A stretch of DNA of 32,595 nucleotides from positions 1 to 32,595 of the forward strand of contig JAVBLT010000059.1 of the NCBI GenBank assembly GCA_031553315.1, written 5' to 3'. The notes below the pieces were generated by a model that saw nothing but the letters and a program-made list of their open reading frames with translations, had not been told where the DNA came from and made no database searches. This DNA is from JAVBLT01 sp031553315 (GTDB lineage: Bacteria; Verrucomicrobiota; Kiritimatiellia; RFP12; DVOR01). Shown in pieces: positions 14,970 to 23,238 of this stretch (position 1 is the first letter of the stretch; each line of letters opens with the position of its first letter). A program made the position numbers and the translations under genes.

Positions 14970-16841
14970 TCAGGCGGGGGCATGGGGGGCGGGCTTCCAG
15001 GTGCGCAGGCGGATGGCGTTGAGGACAACGGCGATGGAGCCGGCGTTGTGAAGGAGGGCGCCGGTGACGGGGGTGAGGATGCCGGTGGCGGCCAGGCCGA
15101 TGGCGAGGAAGTTGAGGAGGATGGAGGCGAGGATGTTGAAGCGGATGGTGGCGGAGGTGCGGCGGGAAAGGGCGGTGAGGTGGGGGAGGGCGGTGAGATC
15201 GTCGCCCACGAGGGCGATGTCGGCGGCGTCGATGGCGATGGCGGAGCCGATGCCGCCCATGGCGATGCCGACGGCGGCGGCTTTGAGGGCGGGGGCGTCG
15301 TTGATGCCGTCGCCGATCATGCAGGCGGGGCCGCGGGTGGCTTGGAGGGTGTCGATGGCGGTTTTTTTGTCGGCGGGGAGGCTGGCGGCCTGAAGGATTT
15401 CGATGCCGAGTGACCCGGCGATGCGGGCGGCGGCTTCGGGGGAATCGCCGGTGAGGAGGCTGGGTTCGATGCCTTGGGCGCGAAGGGTTTCGAGCACGGC
15501 GCGGGCTTCGGGGCGGGAGGTGTCGGCAAGGGTGATGATGCCGATGGCGTGGCCGTTGCGGGCGATGCAGATGGGGTTGGCGCCGGGGGTGATGCCTTCG
15601 GGGGCGATGGGGATGCCGTGTTGCGCGAGAAAACGGGGGCTGCCGGCGTGGAGGGTGTCGCCCTCGGGGGTGGTGGCGATCACGCCGAGGCCGGGGGCGA
15701 GGGTGAAGGTGGCGGGTGGGGGGGGCTGAGCGCCGGCGGTTTGGGTGTAGTGGCGGAGGATGGCTTGGCCGAGGGGGTGTTCGGAGTGGAGCTCGGCGGT
15801 GGCGGCGAGGCGGAGGAGATCCTGGGGGGTGGCGCGGATGGGGATGATTTGGGCGACGGTGGGGGCGCCGCGGGTGAGGGTTCCGGTTTTGTCGAAGACG
15901 ATGTGGCGGATGGGGGCGAGGCGCTCAAGGGCGCTGCCGTCGCGGATGAGGATGCCGCGGCGGGTGGCGTTGCCGATGCCGGCGGTGACGGCGGTGGGGG
16001 TGGCGAGCACGAGCGCGCAGGGGCAGAAGACGACGAGGACGGTGACGGCGCGGATGGTTTCGCCGGTGAGGCTCCACACGCCCAGGGCGGTGAGGATGGC
16101 GGCGCCCACGAGCCATGAGGCCCACCGCCGGGCGAGGCGGGTGCTTTTGGCTTTGGAGGCGTCGGCGGAGGCCACGAGGGTGATGATGCGCTGGATGGCG
16201 CTCTCGGAGCCGATCTTTCGGGCGGTCATTTCGAAGGCGCCGAACTGGTTGATGCTGCCGCCGTAGACGGTGTCGCCGGGGTGTTTTTCGGCGGGGAGCG
16301 ATTCGCCGGTGAGGGTGGATTGGTCGATGAAGCTCTCGCCGGCAGTGAGCACGCCGTCGACGGGTACGGTGTCGCCGGGGAGCACGCGCAGGCGGTCGCC
16401 GACCGCCACGTCTTCGGCGGAGATGGTTTCGGTCTGGCCGCCGGTGATGCGCCGGGCGGTGGCGGGAGTGAGGCGGATGAGGCGTTCAAGCCCGGCGCGG
16501 GCTTTTTTGAGGGTGCGCGCTTCGAGGTATTCACCGAGGGTCATGATGAAGGCCACTTCGCCGGCGGCGAAGATCTCGCCGATGGCGATGGAGGCGGCGA
16601 GGGCGGTGGAAACGAGGAGGCTGACTTCAATGCGCTTCTCGCGCAGGAGGCTGTTGAGGGCTTGTTTCAGAATGGGGATGCCGCAGAGGGCGAGGGCGAT
16701 CCAGGAGGGATCGAAGGGAAGGCGGCCGCCGAGGGCGAAGCCGGCGGTCAGGGCGGCGGCGGAGAGCAGGAGGATGGGGAGCGTGTGATGTTCCGCGGTT
16801 TGATTGTGGCAACAGCTTGAGCAGGGTGTGTGTTCCGACAT
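14970..16841 (-). CDS. P1B-type heavy-metal-translocating ATPase
   Basis: A 623-residue inner-membrane pump exporting metal ions with ATP. All P-type landmarks are present: TLTGES (actuator), FCPCALVLATPTAV (CPC metal motif), DKTGTLT (phosphorylated Asp), SEHPLG (nucleotide-binding HP) and GDGINDAPAL. There is no N-terminal HMA domain; instead a short Cys/His-rich tail, MSEHTPCSSCCHNQTAEHH, may bind metal. The last membrane helix reads HNAGSIAVVLNAIRL, which is neither the M-x2-S-S pattern of Cu+ pumps nor the D-x-G pattern of Zn/Cd pumps, so the metal is uncertain. The CsoR-type repressor gene lies immediately upstream, and an operator-like palindrome sits before the start, so metal-induced expression is likely. 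Confidence 0.92.
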   Translation of the reverse strand: MSEHTPCSSCCHNQTAEHHTLPILLLSAAALTAGFALGGRLPFDPSWIALALCGIPILKQALNSLLREKRIEVSLLVSTALAASIAIGEIFAAGEVAFIMTLGEYLEARTLKKARAGLERLIRLTPATARRITGGQTETISAEDVAVGDRLRVLPGDTVPVDGVLTAGESFIDQSTLTGESLPAEKHPGDTVYGGSINQFGAFEMTARKIGSESAIQRIITLVASADASKAKSTRLARRWASWLVGAAILTALGVWSLTGETIRAVTVLVVFCPCALVLATPTAVTAGIGNATRRGILIRDGSALERLAPIRHIVFDKTGTLTRGAPTVAQIIPIRATPQDLLRLAATAELHSEHPLGQAILRHYTQTAGAQPPPPATFTLAPGLGVIATTPEGDTLHAGSPRFLAQHGIPIAPEGITPGANPICIARNGHAIGIITLADTSRPEARAVLETLRAQGIEPSLLTGDSPEAAARIAGSLGIEILQAASLPADKKTAIDTLQATRGPACMIGDGINDAPALKAAAVGIAMGGIGSAIAIDAADIALVGDDLTALPHLTALSRRTSATIRFNILASILLNFLAIGLAATGILTPVTGALLHNAGSIAVVLNAIRLRTWKPAPHAPA

Positions 16842-16860
16842 GGCCGACCTCTTTGTTTCT

Positions 16861-16912
16861 ATACCGGAGGGGGTATGAAGGATACTATACTCGGTATGGT
16901 ATTTCGGGTCAA
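16861..16912 (-). promoter_or_regulatory. Metal ATPase promoter with CsoR-like operator
   Basis: On the minus strand: TTGACC (16907-16912), 17-bp spacer, TATAGT (16884-16889), then ATACCCCCTCCGGTAT (16861-16876), an inverted ATACC/GGTAT repeat around a C/G tract. This is the form of operator reported for CsoR/RcnR-family repressors, and it overlaps the expected transcription start. An additional ATACC half-site-like sequence lies in the spacer. Confidence 0.7.
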
Positions 16913-16952
16913 TGGGAAAGTGGCTTTTTGAAATTTTCTTTGGGAAGCTGTT

Positions 16953-17228
16953 CTACCCCATGCGGGAGAATTGCTCGATGGCTTTGGCGAAGTCGGCGAT
17001 GGTTTTTCCGGGGTCGCCGTGCCGGATGCCTTCGAGGACGCAGTGGCTGAGATGGCCTTCGAGGATGACTTGGCCGACTTTGTGGAGGGCGTTTTTGGCG
17101 GCGTTGATCTGGATGAGGAGGGTCTCGCAGGGGATGTCTTCCTCAATCATTTTGTCGATGGCTTTGATTTGGCCCGTGATGCGGTTGAGGCGGCGGTGGA
17201 GGCTGTCGCGATCGAGGCATTGGCGCAT
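16953..17228 (-). CDS. csoR: CsoR/RcnR/FrmR-family metal-sensing repressor
   Basis: A 91-residue all-helical DNA-binding repressor (DUF156 family). Cys34, His59 and Cys63 (DIPCETLL and EGHLSHC) reproduce the 25- and 4-residue spacing of the Cu(I) ligands in CsoR. FrmR-type formaldehyde sensors lack the third cysteine, and RcnR nickel sensors use an N-terminal His, so a Cu(I)-type sensor is the best reading. The basic LHRRLNRITGQIKAIDKMIE start is characteristic of the family. It lies 14 bases after ruvA with its own AAGGAG, so it rides in the ruvA transcript, while the ATPase downstream has its own regulated promoter. Confidence 0.85.
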   Translation of the reverse strand: MRQCLDRDSLHRRLNRITGQIKAIDKMIEEDIPCETLLIQINAAKNALHKVGQVILEGHLSHCVLEGIRHGDPGKTIADFAKAIEQFSRMG

Positions 17229-17242
17229 GGCTGGGCTCCTTG

Positions 17243-17830
17243 CTATTTTTTGAGGGCGGCTTTGAGGAGGGTCTGGGTATCGGTGGCGGCGGGGTGGGCG
17301 TCGAGGGCGGTCTGGGCCATTTTGCGGGCGGCTTCGGGGGTGTAGCCCAGGGCGGTGAGGCTGAGGACGGTGTCGCGCAAGACGGCGCTTTCGGCGGGGG
17401 CGCCGCTTTTGCCGGCGAGGGCTTCGAGGGGGTTGATTTTGTCGCGCAGCTCCACGATGAGGCGCTCGGCGGTCTTTTTGCCGATGCCGCTGATGGCGCT
17501 GAGGCGCTTGACGTCGCGGTCGACAAGGGCGGTGGCGATTTCGGCGGCGGTGAGGCCGCTGAGGAGGTTGACGGCGAGGCGGGGGCCGACGCCGCTGACG
17601 CTGATGAGGGAGGTGAACATCTCTTTTTCACGGGGGGTGTTGAAGCCGAAGAGGGTCTGGCCGTCTTCCCGGATGTGGTGGTAGATGTGCAGGTCGACCT
17701 CGGAGGCGGCGATGGGGAGGCGGTCGTAGGTGGTGAGGCTGATGGTGACGGCGTAGCCGACTCCGCCGACGTCGATCACGACGCCGGCGGGGGTCTTTTC
17801 AATGAGCGTTCCTCGGAGGCGGACGATCAT
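17243..17830 (-). CDS. ruvA: Holliday junction branch migration protein RuvA
   Basis: A 195-residue DNA-binding subunit that holds Holliday junctions as a tetramer while RuvB pulls the arms. Visible parts: the N-terminal OB fold (MIVRLRGTLIEKTPAGVVID, GVGYAV), the two helix-hairpin-helix motifs (SVSGVGPRLAVNLLSGL and AISGIGKKTAERLIVELRDK), and the C-terminal RuvB-binding domain (SLTALGYTPEAARKMAQTAL). ruvB and ruvC are not in the window. It starts 3 bases after the regulator's stop, so the two are translationally coupled or at least cotranscribed. Confidence 0.95.
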   Translation of the reverse strand: MIVRLRGTLIEKTPAGVVIDVGGVGYAVTISLTTYDRLPIAASEVDLHIYHHIREDGQTLFGFNTPREKEMFTSLISVSGVGPRLAVNLLSGLTAAEIATALVDRDVKRLSAISGIGKKTAERLIVELRDKINPLEALAGKSGAPAESAVLRDTVLSLTALGYTPEAARKMAQTALDAHPAATDTQTLLKAALKK

Positions 17831-17833
17831 GGA

Positions 17834-19198
17834 TTATTCTTCGCTTCCGCCGGTGTTGCGCATGCCGTATTTGCGGATGAGGCGCTGGAGGTAGGCGCGC
17901 TCGATGCCGGCGATGCGCGCGGATTTGGAGATGTTCTGGGAGTTTCGGGCGAGCAGATCGTTGAGGTATTTGCGCTCGAAATCTTCGATGAGGTCGTTTT
18001 TGGCGTCTTTGAAGGGGCGGTCGGCGGTGAAGACGAGCTCGGGCTCGGCGGCTTCGGCGTTTTTGTGGGTCTGGAGGAAGGCGGTCAGATCCATGGGGTA
18101 GTGGCCGGAGTAGTGGATGCGCTCGATCATGTTGCGCAGCTCGCGGACGTTGCCGGGCCAGTCGTAGCGTTTCAAGACGGAGATGGTGCCGTCTTGCTCG
18201 GCCCACTGGCGGAGCTCGTCGCTGCCGTGCAGGCGCATGATGATGGCTTTGAGGAGGAGGGGGATGTCTTCCTTGCGGCGGCGCAGGGGGGGGATGTCGA
18301 TCTTCGCCACGGAGATGCGGTAGAAGAGGTCTTCGCGGAAGGTGCCTTGCTGCACTTCCTGGGCGAGGTTTTTCTGGGTGGCGAGGATGAAGCGGATGTT
18401 GACTTTGTGCGATTCGCTTTCGCCGATGCGGCGGGTTTCGAGCTTGTCGAGCACGCGTAGGAGGAGGGGTTGGAAATCGAGCGGGAGGGCGTCGATCTCA
18501 TCGAGGAGGAGGGTGCCGCCGTCGGCGAGATCCAGGGCGCCGGGGTGGGGGGGCTCGCAATCGCCCCTGCCGAAGAGTTCGCGCTCGGCGCGCTCCACGG
18601 TCATGCCGGAGCAGTCGATGACGATGAAGGGTTTGTCTTTGCGCAGGGAAAAGTTGTGCAGTTCCTGGGCGAGCTCTTCTTTGCCGGTTCCCATTTCGCC
18701 GGTGATCAGGACGGTGGCGTCGGTCGGGGCCACGTTTTCCGCGAGGTAAAACACATGGCGCATGGCCGGGGAACGGCCGATGCAGGCTCCGAAGTGTTCG
18801 CGGGTGCTCACGGGCATGTCCTGTTTTTCGGCGACCACGGGCACAATGATGCGGGTCTTGCCCAGCTGGATCTCGGTGTTGGGCGCGAGGCGGGCCGAGG
18901 TCACGCGCACGCCTTCGATGCTGGTGCCGTTGGTGCTGCCCAGGTCGATGACTTTGAGGCCTTTGTCGTCGATCACGAGCTCGCAGTGGTGCTTGGATAC
19001 GGTGGTGTCGGCGATGGAAAGATCGTTGTTGATGCCCGAGCCGATGCTGAAGACGCTGCGGGTCATCACGAATTCGCGGCCCTGGAGAGGCCCTGCCGTG
19101 ACGAGGATGCGCGGTTTCTGCCACGCCCCCTGGGGAATGTCGGAAGGGGAGGGGAGCACAATAGTCCGCTGGGAATGGTTGTCATTCTGGTCTGTCAT
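17834..19198 (-). CDS. FHA-AAA+-Fis type transcriptional regulator lacking the GAFTGA loop
   Basis: A 454-residue regulator. The FHA domain (about 30-115; SIGSG, TTVSKHHCE, GSTNGT) binds phosphothreonine partners. The AAA+ domain (about 138-370) has Walker A GEMGTGKE (167-174), Walker B LLLDEID (230-236) and the NVRELRNMIER C-terminal element. A Fis-type helix-turn-helix closes it (NISKSARIAGIERAYLQRLI). The architecture is that of an FHA-linked sigma54 activator, but between Walker A and B it reads ELFGRGDCEPPHPGALDL where GAFTGA should stand. That loop contacts sigma54, so canonical activation is doubtful. It heads an operon with ruvA and csoR. A serine/threonine kinase partner is not seen here. 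Confidence 0.88.
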   Translation of the reverse strand: MTDQNDNHSQRTIVLPSPSDIPQGAWQKPRILVTAGPLQGREFVMTRSVFSIGSGINNDLSIADTTVSKHHCELVIDDKGLKVIDLGSTNGTSIEGVRVTSARLAPNTEIQLGKTRIIVPVVAEKQDMPVSTREHFGACIGRSPAMRHVFYLAENVAPTDATVLITGEMGTGKEELAQELHNFSLRKDKPFIVIDCSGMTVERAERELFGRGDCEPPHPGALDLADGGTLLLDEIDALPLDFQPLLLRVLDKLETRRIGESESHKVNIRFILATQKNLAQEVQQGTFREDLFYRISVAKIDIPPLRRRKEDIPLLLKAIIMRLHGSDELRQWAEQDGTISVLKRYDWPGNVRELRNMIERIHYSGHYPMDLTAFLQTHKNAEAAEPELVFTADRPFKDAKNDLIEDFERKYLNDLLARNSQNISKSARIAGIERAYLQRLIRKYGMRNTGGSEE

Positions 19199-19229
19199 AA
19201 AGCTGCCTCTTTAGGTTAGATTGAGGGGG

Positions 19230-19258
19230 AGTATAGATGAAAGCGGTGAACGAGGCAA
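19230..19258 (-). promoter_or_regulatory. Promoter of the FHA regulator-ruvA-csoR operon
   Basis: TTGCCT (19253-19258), 17-bp spacer, TATACT (19230-19235) on the minus strand, about 31 bases before the regulator start. It is a sigma70-type site; no sigma54-type GG/GC box is seen here. Confidence 0.55.
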
Positions 19259-19316
19259 TCAAAAAGCTCGCACAGCGGGGAAATGTATCCGAAAAGCGGC
19301 GGCCGGCGCTTTTGGC

Positions 19317-19345
19317 TTGTTGAAAGGCGCGCGCTCTGCTATCTT
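19317..19345 (+). promoter_or_regulatory. Probable promoter of the GT-C-like membrane protein
   Basis: TTGTTG (19317-19322), 17-bp spacer, TATCTT (19340-19345) with an upstream TG (TGCTATCTT, extended -10), about 40 bases before the start. It is divergent from the regulator promoter. Confidence 0.45.
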
Positions 19346-19386
19346 CACGACCGGTATGAAAAAGTAAATCGAATTCGGAGACGCCG

Positions 19387-21429
19387 ATGAAAAAAGACGT
19401 AGGAACCGCATGGCAATCTGTCAAAACCGGATGCGCGCGAATCCGTTCCCTCCTTGTTGAAGAGCGGCTGTTCACGCTTGAAACGGCGCTGCTCTTCTTT
19501 CCCGTGTTCACCGTTTTCCTCGGTTGCGCCGGTTTTCTGATCGGCCGCCCTGTGACGGGGCTTTGGTTCTACGGAGCCCTCTCCGCCACCGCCGCGCTGC
19601 TGATGCTGGGCGCGGCGTCGCGCCGCGACGGTCTGCGGCGGATCGCCCTCTTCGCCGCGATTGTGGCGGCCTGCGCCTTTTGCGCGAGCCTCTTTTTGTT
19701 TATCGACGGTCTGGGCAATACCGATTCCATTCTCTACCACGCCCCCGGCGCCATGCTCATGGCCGAAGGGTGGAACCCCGTGCTGTGCTCCTCCGTGGAA
19801 GCCGTCCGCGACCGCTACGCCATGCCGGCCAACGGCGTGTGGACCCAGCACATCGCGCTCCTTCCCAAAATGAACTGGGTCTTTGCCGCCTCCGCCTTCC
19901 GCGCCACGGGGTCGATGACGATGGGCACCCTCTCCTGCCTGCTCCTGATGATTTCGGCCGGCTGGTGCGCCTTCCGTTTTTTCAGGATCTTCTTCCGCGC
20001 AAACAGCCGCGTGACCGCCGCGCTCTTCGCCGCCGGCATCGCTTTTTCCGCCAAGGCGGCCAACTCCCTCGCCGGCTGCAACGATTATTACCTCTACGCC
20101 GGCCTCGTCATTCTCATCTTCTCTCTCTTCGCCCACCTGAAGACCGGTTCCGTGCGCGACCTTGTTTTCGCCGCGCTCGCGCTGCCCTGGTGCTGGTGCG
20201 TGAAGATGGGCGGCATTCCCTGGTCGTTCATGATTCTGGCGGTCTTCTTCGCCGTGCTTGCCGGGCGGGTTCTCTCGGGGCGCGCCACGATCGCGCTCTT
20301 CACAGCGCCGGTGGTCTGCGTGGTCTGCGCCGTGATTGCGGGCTTCGTGATCGGCTTCTCCCCCTACATCACCAACTGGGTCAACTACAGCAGCCCCTTC
20401 TACCCCGAGCACACCTTCTCGGCCGCCGTCAAAGCCCTCCCGGAGCACGACATCACCGGCACGCTCACGGGCAATGCCGATGCGGAATCGATGGGCCACC
20501 TCTCCCGCTTCGCCTACGCCTGGATCTCCAAGGAAGGCACCCTCGCCTGCCTTCGCCTCTGGCATGGAAAAGGGTTCAACCCCGAGTTTTACGTCTTTGG
20601 CGGCGTTGAAGGCATGGGCGGTTCCATGCGCCTGCTGCTGATCATCTCCTTCGCCGGCCTGCTCGCCGCCCGGCGCAGCCTGCTCGACGCCGTCTACGCC
20701 CTCCTGCTGATCAGCGTGATTTTCGTGCCCGTTAAATTCATCGGCTACGCCCGCTACACCCCCCAGGTCTGGGTGCTGCCCTTCATCGGCTGCTTTGCCG
20801 CCGCCTGCCTTCCCGGAGCGTGGGCCGCCCGCCGCCCGCCCTGGCTCCGGCGCGGGCTCTTTTTCGGCGTGAGCGCCGCGATGGGGTGTTTTACGCTGCT
20901 TGCCGCAGGCCGTTGCGGCGTGATGGTTCTCTGCAAGCTCGCCAACGAGGAAAGCCGCCTGGCCGCCATTGAAAGCGCCCGTGAGAAACCGGTCGAAGCG
21001 GTTTGCGTGGTCAGCCAGTTTCACTTTGAAAAGCTGATGGCCTCCCCTCAGGCCGCCGAAAGCGAAGCGGCGCGCTGCTGGTACGGCGAATACGCTCTCC
21101 AGCGCTTCGATGTGCCTTACCGCCGCCTCCTCTCCTCGAAAGAAGCCGTGGAGACCACCGGGCCGCGCCTCTTCATGCTCTTCGAAAACCTGCTCTTCCT
21201 GCGCACCCTCGATCCCGCCGACTATACCGCGACGCTGACCGGGGAAATCACCGCCACCCTGACCAGCCGCCGCGGTTTCGCCCTCCCCGTCGGCACCGTG
21301 CTTTCGCGCCTTCCCGGCTACATCTGCCGCGCCACGGCCTTCAACCTGGGCAACCTCCGCCGCGGCCTTCCCGGCGCGGGCGCGCTCGAGGCCGCCTCCG
21401 CCCGGACCACCCGCCTGCCGGAATATTGA
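19387..21429 (+). CDS. Polytopic membrane protein, GT-C glycosyltransferase-like
   Basis: A 680-residue protein with about 11 hydrophobic segments between residues 35 and 530 and a soluble C-terminal part (about 540-680). The first large loop carries an acidic pair in DGLGNTDSILYHAPGAMLMA, placed like the catalytic DxD or ExD of GT-C enzymes (dolichol/undecaprenyl-phosphate-sugar dependent), and the next loop holds NGVWTQHIALLPKMNW. It could glycosylate lipids or proteins at the periplasmic face, but no named family is recognised, and a function other than sugar transfer is possible. The start ATG 19387 is preceded by GGAG at 6 bases. It is a single gene ended by a strong terminator. Confidence 0.7.
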   Translation: MKKDVGTAWQSVKTGCARIRSLLVEERLFTLETALLFFPVFTVFLGCAGFLIGRPVTGLWFYGALSATAALLMLGAASRRDGLRRIALFAAIVAACAFCASLFLFIDGLGNTDSILYHAPGAMLMAEGWNPVLCSSVEAVRDRYAMPANGVWTQHIALLPKMNWVFAASAFRATGSMTMGTLSCLLLMISAGWCAFRFFRIFFRANSRVTAALFAAGIAFSAKAANSLAGCNDYYLYAGLVILIFSLFAHLKTGSVRDLVFAALALPWCWCVKMGGIPWSFMILAVFFAVLAGRVLSGRATIALFTAPVVCVVCAVIAGFVIGFSPYITNWVNYSSPFYPEHTFSAAVKALPEHDITGTLTGNADAESMGHLSRFAYAWISKEGTLACLRLWHGKGFNPEFYVFGGVEGMGGSMRLLLIISFAGLLAARRSLLDAVYALLLISVIFVPVKFIGYARYTPQVWVLPFIGCFAAACLPGAWAARRPPWLRRGLFFGVSAAMGCFTLLAAGRCGVMVLCKLANEESRLAAIESAREKPVEAVCVVSQFHFEKLMASPQAAESEAARCWYGEYALQRFDVPYRRLLSSKEAVETTGPRLFMLFENLLFLRTLDPADYTATLTGEITATLTSRRGFALPVGTVLSRLPGYICRATAFNLGNLRRGLPGAGALEAASARTTRLPEY

Positions 21430-21435
21430 AAAAAG

Positions 21436-21464
21436 AAAGGAACCGCTTTCGAGGCGGTTCCTTT
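21436..21464. terminator. Bidirectional intrinsic terminator
   Basis: A perfect 11-bp stem AAAGGAACCGC / GCGGTTCCTTT with a 7-base loop and A/T runs on both sides lies between the convergent GT-C-like gene and the DUF1254 gene. Confidence 0.85.
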
Positions 21465-21486
21465 TGCGTGAAAACCAGGCGGAGCG

Positions 21487-22923
21487 TTATTTCACTTCTT
21501 CGAAATCGCCCGGTTTCCAAAGGTTGTTGAACGCGGCTTCCTCCGGGCCGTAAATGCGGAAATAGGTGAACCAGCCCTTTCCGGGAAGGGTTTGGATCCA
21601 AACGTTTTCGCGGCCTTCGGGTGCGGTCGGCCCGAAATAGAGATCAATGGATTGGCCTTTGGCGCCTTTCAGCTCGATCAGGGAGCGGAGCGCGGCTTTG
21701 TCCTGCGCGGTCTGGATTTCGCTGCGGGTTTCCGTGTCGTAAACCGTAACCGACCAGAAGAGCTTGGCGGGCACGGGCAGGGGAACCGTCAGGCGGTAGG
21801 TTTTGGAGCCGTCGAGATACTCATTTTTGGCGTCTTTGGAGCCCAGCCAATAGAGGGAACCCTGGCCGGCGGCTCTGCGAAACATGGCGGGAGATTCGAC
21901 CATGGCCTGGTAGAACCATTTTTCCCGCGCTTCGAGATCGGCGTAAAACGGGGTGTCGAAGGTGCCGTTTTCAGGGCGCAGGGTCGCCCACTCCCAGGCT
22001 CTGTCGCCCCAGACCACGCGGTCTTTCCGGCGGTCGGCAAAGGACTGGACCCGCATCTGGTCATTGGCGAGGACGGCCGCCTTTTCGAGAATGCCCTTCA
22101 TGCGCGCATCGGGGGCGAAGGGCTTGCCTTTGGCAATGCCCAGCGCGGCGAGCTCGCCGTAATACATGCGGTAGGCTTCGAAGGCGGGTTCGCGGTCGAT
22201 GAAACGGTGAAGCTGAGCCCAGTATTCAAGCGTTTTTTCGATTTTGACGGGGGTGAAGTCGACGCTTTTATCGGTGATGTCGATCCATTGCGCGGTTGTT
22301 TTTTCCGGATTGCCGAGCGGGTAGATCTTCACGGATTTCATCAGCGCGTTGGCCTTGGCCATATCGCCCCCCGCCGGGAGCGCGCGCAGAAGCAGCATCA
22401 CGCGGTTGGCCGAGGCTCTTCCCGCATGGTATCCTTCCGGGATTTCACCGGTGTGGTGAGGCGGTACGAGCAGGTGTTTTCCGCCTTTTCCCGCGTCGGG
22501 CCCCGGAATGCCGTAATCGAGCACCCAGCGCTGGTTCATGTCGTTGGCCGCGCCCATGATGGGGCCGGGCGGCAGCTCGATCACAATGGGGCCCGCCGAA
22601 AGGTTAACGGGGACAAAGGCATAAGGCGTATCGGAATTCGCGGTGAAGACGCGCTGTTTGGGTGTGCCCTGCATCAGGGCGGCGCTCGTGTTGGGGTAAA
22701 CGCCCACGCCGGGAAGCGCATCGTAGCCATAGGCGAACGCCACGGTGGGATAGAAAAATTTATAGGCCTGAATGGCGCGGTTCAGGTCGGCGGCGTCATA
22801 CGCGTGCCGGGAGGTTGCTTCCGTGGGGTATCCCCGGCGGAAGTGATTCGCCGCCGGATCCATGGAGCAGGCCGTCAGCATTAAACCGGAAAGAAGAAAA
22901 GACCATGCAACGGGTTTGTTCAT
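21487..22923 (-). CDS. DUF1254/DUF1214 domain lipoprotein
   Basis: A 478-residue lipoprotein: signal MNKPVAWSFLLSGLMLTAC with lipobox LTAC. The N-terminal half matches DUF1254 (ANSDTPYAFVPVNL, VIELPPGPIMGAANDMNQRW, GKHLLVPP) and the C-terminal half DUF1214 (LFWSVTVYDTETRS, GKGWFTYFRIYGPEEAAFN). The pair is widespread as exported proteins of unknown biochemical function. ATG 22923 is chosen over one 17 codons upstream because it begins the signal peptide and has AAGGAG 7 bases before it. It has its own promoter and terminator and is a single-gene unit. Confidence 0.88.
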   Translation of the reverse strand: MNKPVAWSFLLSGLMLTACSMDPAANHFRRGYPTEATSRHAYDAADLNRAIQAYKFFYPTVAFAYGYDALPGVGVYPNTSAALMQGTPKQRVFTANSDTPYAFVPVNLSAGPIVIELPPGPIMGAANDMNQRWVLDYGIPGPDAGKGGKHLLVPPHHTGEIPEGYHAGRASANRVMLLLRALPAGGDMAKANALMKSVKIYPLGNPEKTTAQWIDITDKSVDFTPVKIEKTLEYWAQLHRFIDREPAFEAYRMYYGELAALGIAKGKPFAPDARMKGILEKAAVLANDQMRVQSFADRRKDRVVWGDRAWEWATLRPENGTFDTPFYADLEAREKWFYQAMVESPAMFRRAAGQGSLYWLGSKDAKNEYLDGSKTYRLTVPLPVPAKLFWSVTVYDTETRSEIQTAQDKAALRSLIELKGAKGQSIDLYFGPTAPEGRENVWIQTLPGKGWFTYFRIYGPEEAAFNNLWKPGDFEEVK

Positions 22924-22992
22924 AACGAGTTCTCCTTGTCGGCTGAAGCGACGGCGCGTGATGCGCATCGTCATTTCTTCAACCCGAGTTAC

Positions 22993-23021
22993 ATGATACC
23001 TTAAACGAGGAGAGTTGTCTA
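22993..23021 (-). promoter_or_regulatory. Promoter of the DUF1254/DUF1214 gene
   Basis: TAGACA (23016-23021), 17-bp spacer, TATCAT (22993-22998) on the minus strand, about 70 bases before the start codon. The region upstream is AT-rich. Confidence 0.6.
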
Positions 23022-23092
23022 TAATAATAAAACTGTCATCGATTTTGTCGTTTGATTTTAAATAACATCAAGCGGGTGAACGGATTATAAAA

Positions 23093-23128
23093 TAAAAAAA
23101 CCGCCCTTTCTTCGGGACGGTCCTTTTT
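23093..23128 (-). terminator. Intrinsic terminator of the tRNA-Asn transcript
   Basis: On the minus strand ACCGTCCC pairs with GGGCGGT (one bulged T), followed by TTTTTTTAT. It begins 4 bases after the 3' CCA of the second tRNA to be transcribed. Confidence 0.8.
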
Positions 23129-23131
23129 AAG

Positions 23132-23206
23132 TGGCTCCGGCGGTAGGATTCGAACCTACGACCAATTGGTTAACAGCCAACTGCGCTACCACTGCGCCAC
23201 GCCGGA
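23132..23206 (-). tRNA. tRNA-Asn (GTT), downstream copy, CCA encoded
   Basis: A 75-base cloverleaf on the minus strand: 7-bp acceptor stem TCCGGCG/CGCCGGA, discriminator G and genomic CCA. The anticodon stem and loop read TTGGCTGTTAACCAA, giving anticodon GTT, and the T arm is GTAGGTTCGAATCCTAC. It is identical over its whole length to the copy 107 bases upstream. Confidence 0.97.
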
Positions 23207-23238
23207 ATCATCAATTTCGCAGACAAGCCCGTTGGAAG

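Noticed and set aside
19345..21024. 559-codon minus-strand frame opposite the GT-C-like gene
   Set aside because: The translation is a low-complexity, hydrophilic Gly/Ala/Glu/His mix, while the plus-strand frame has an RBS and coherent membrane helices.
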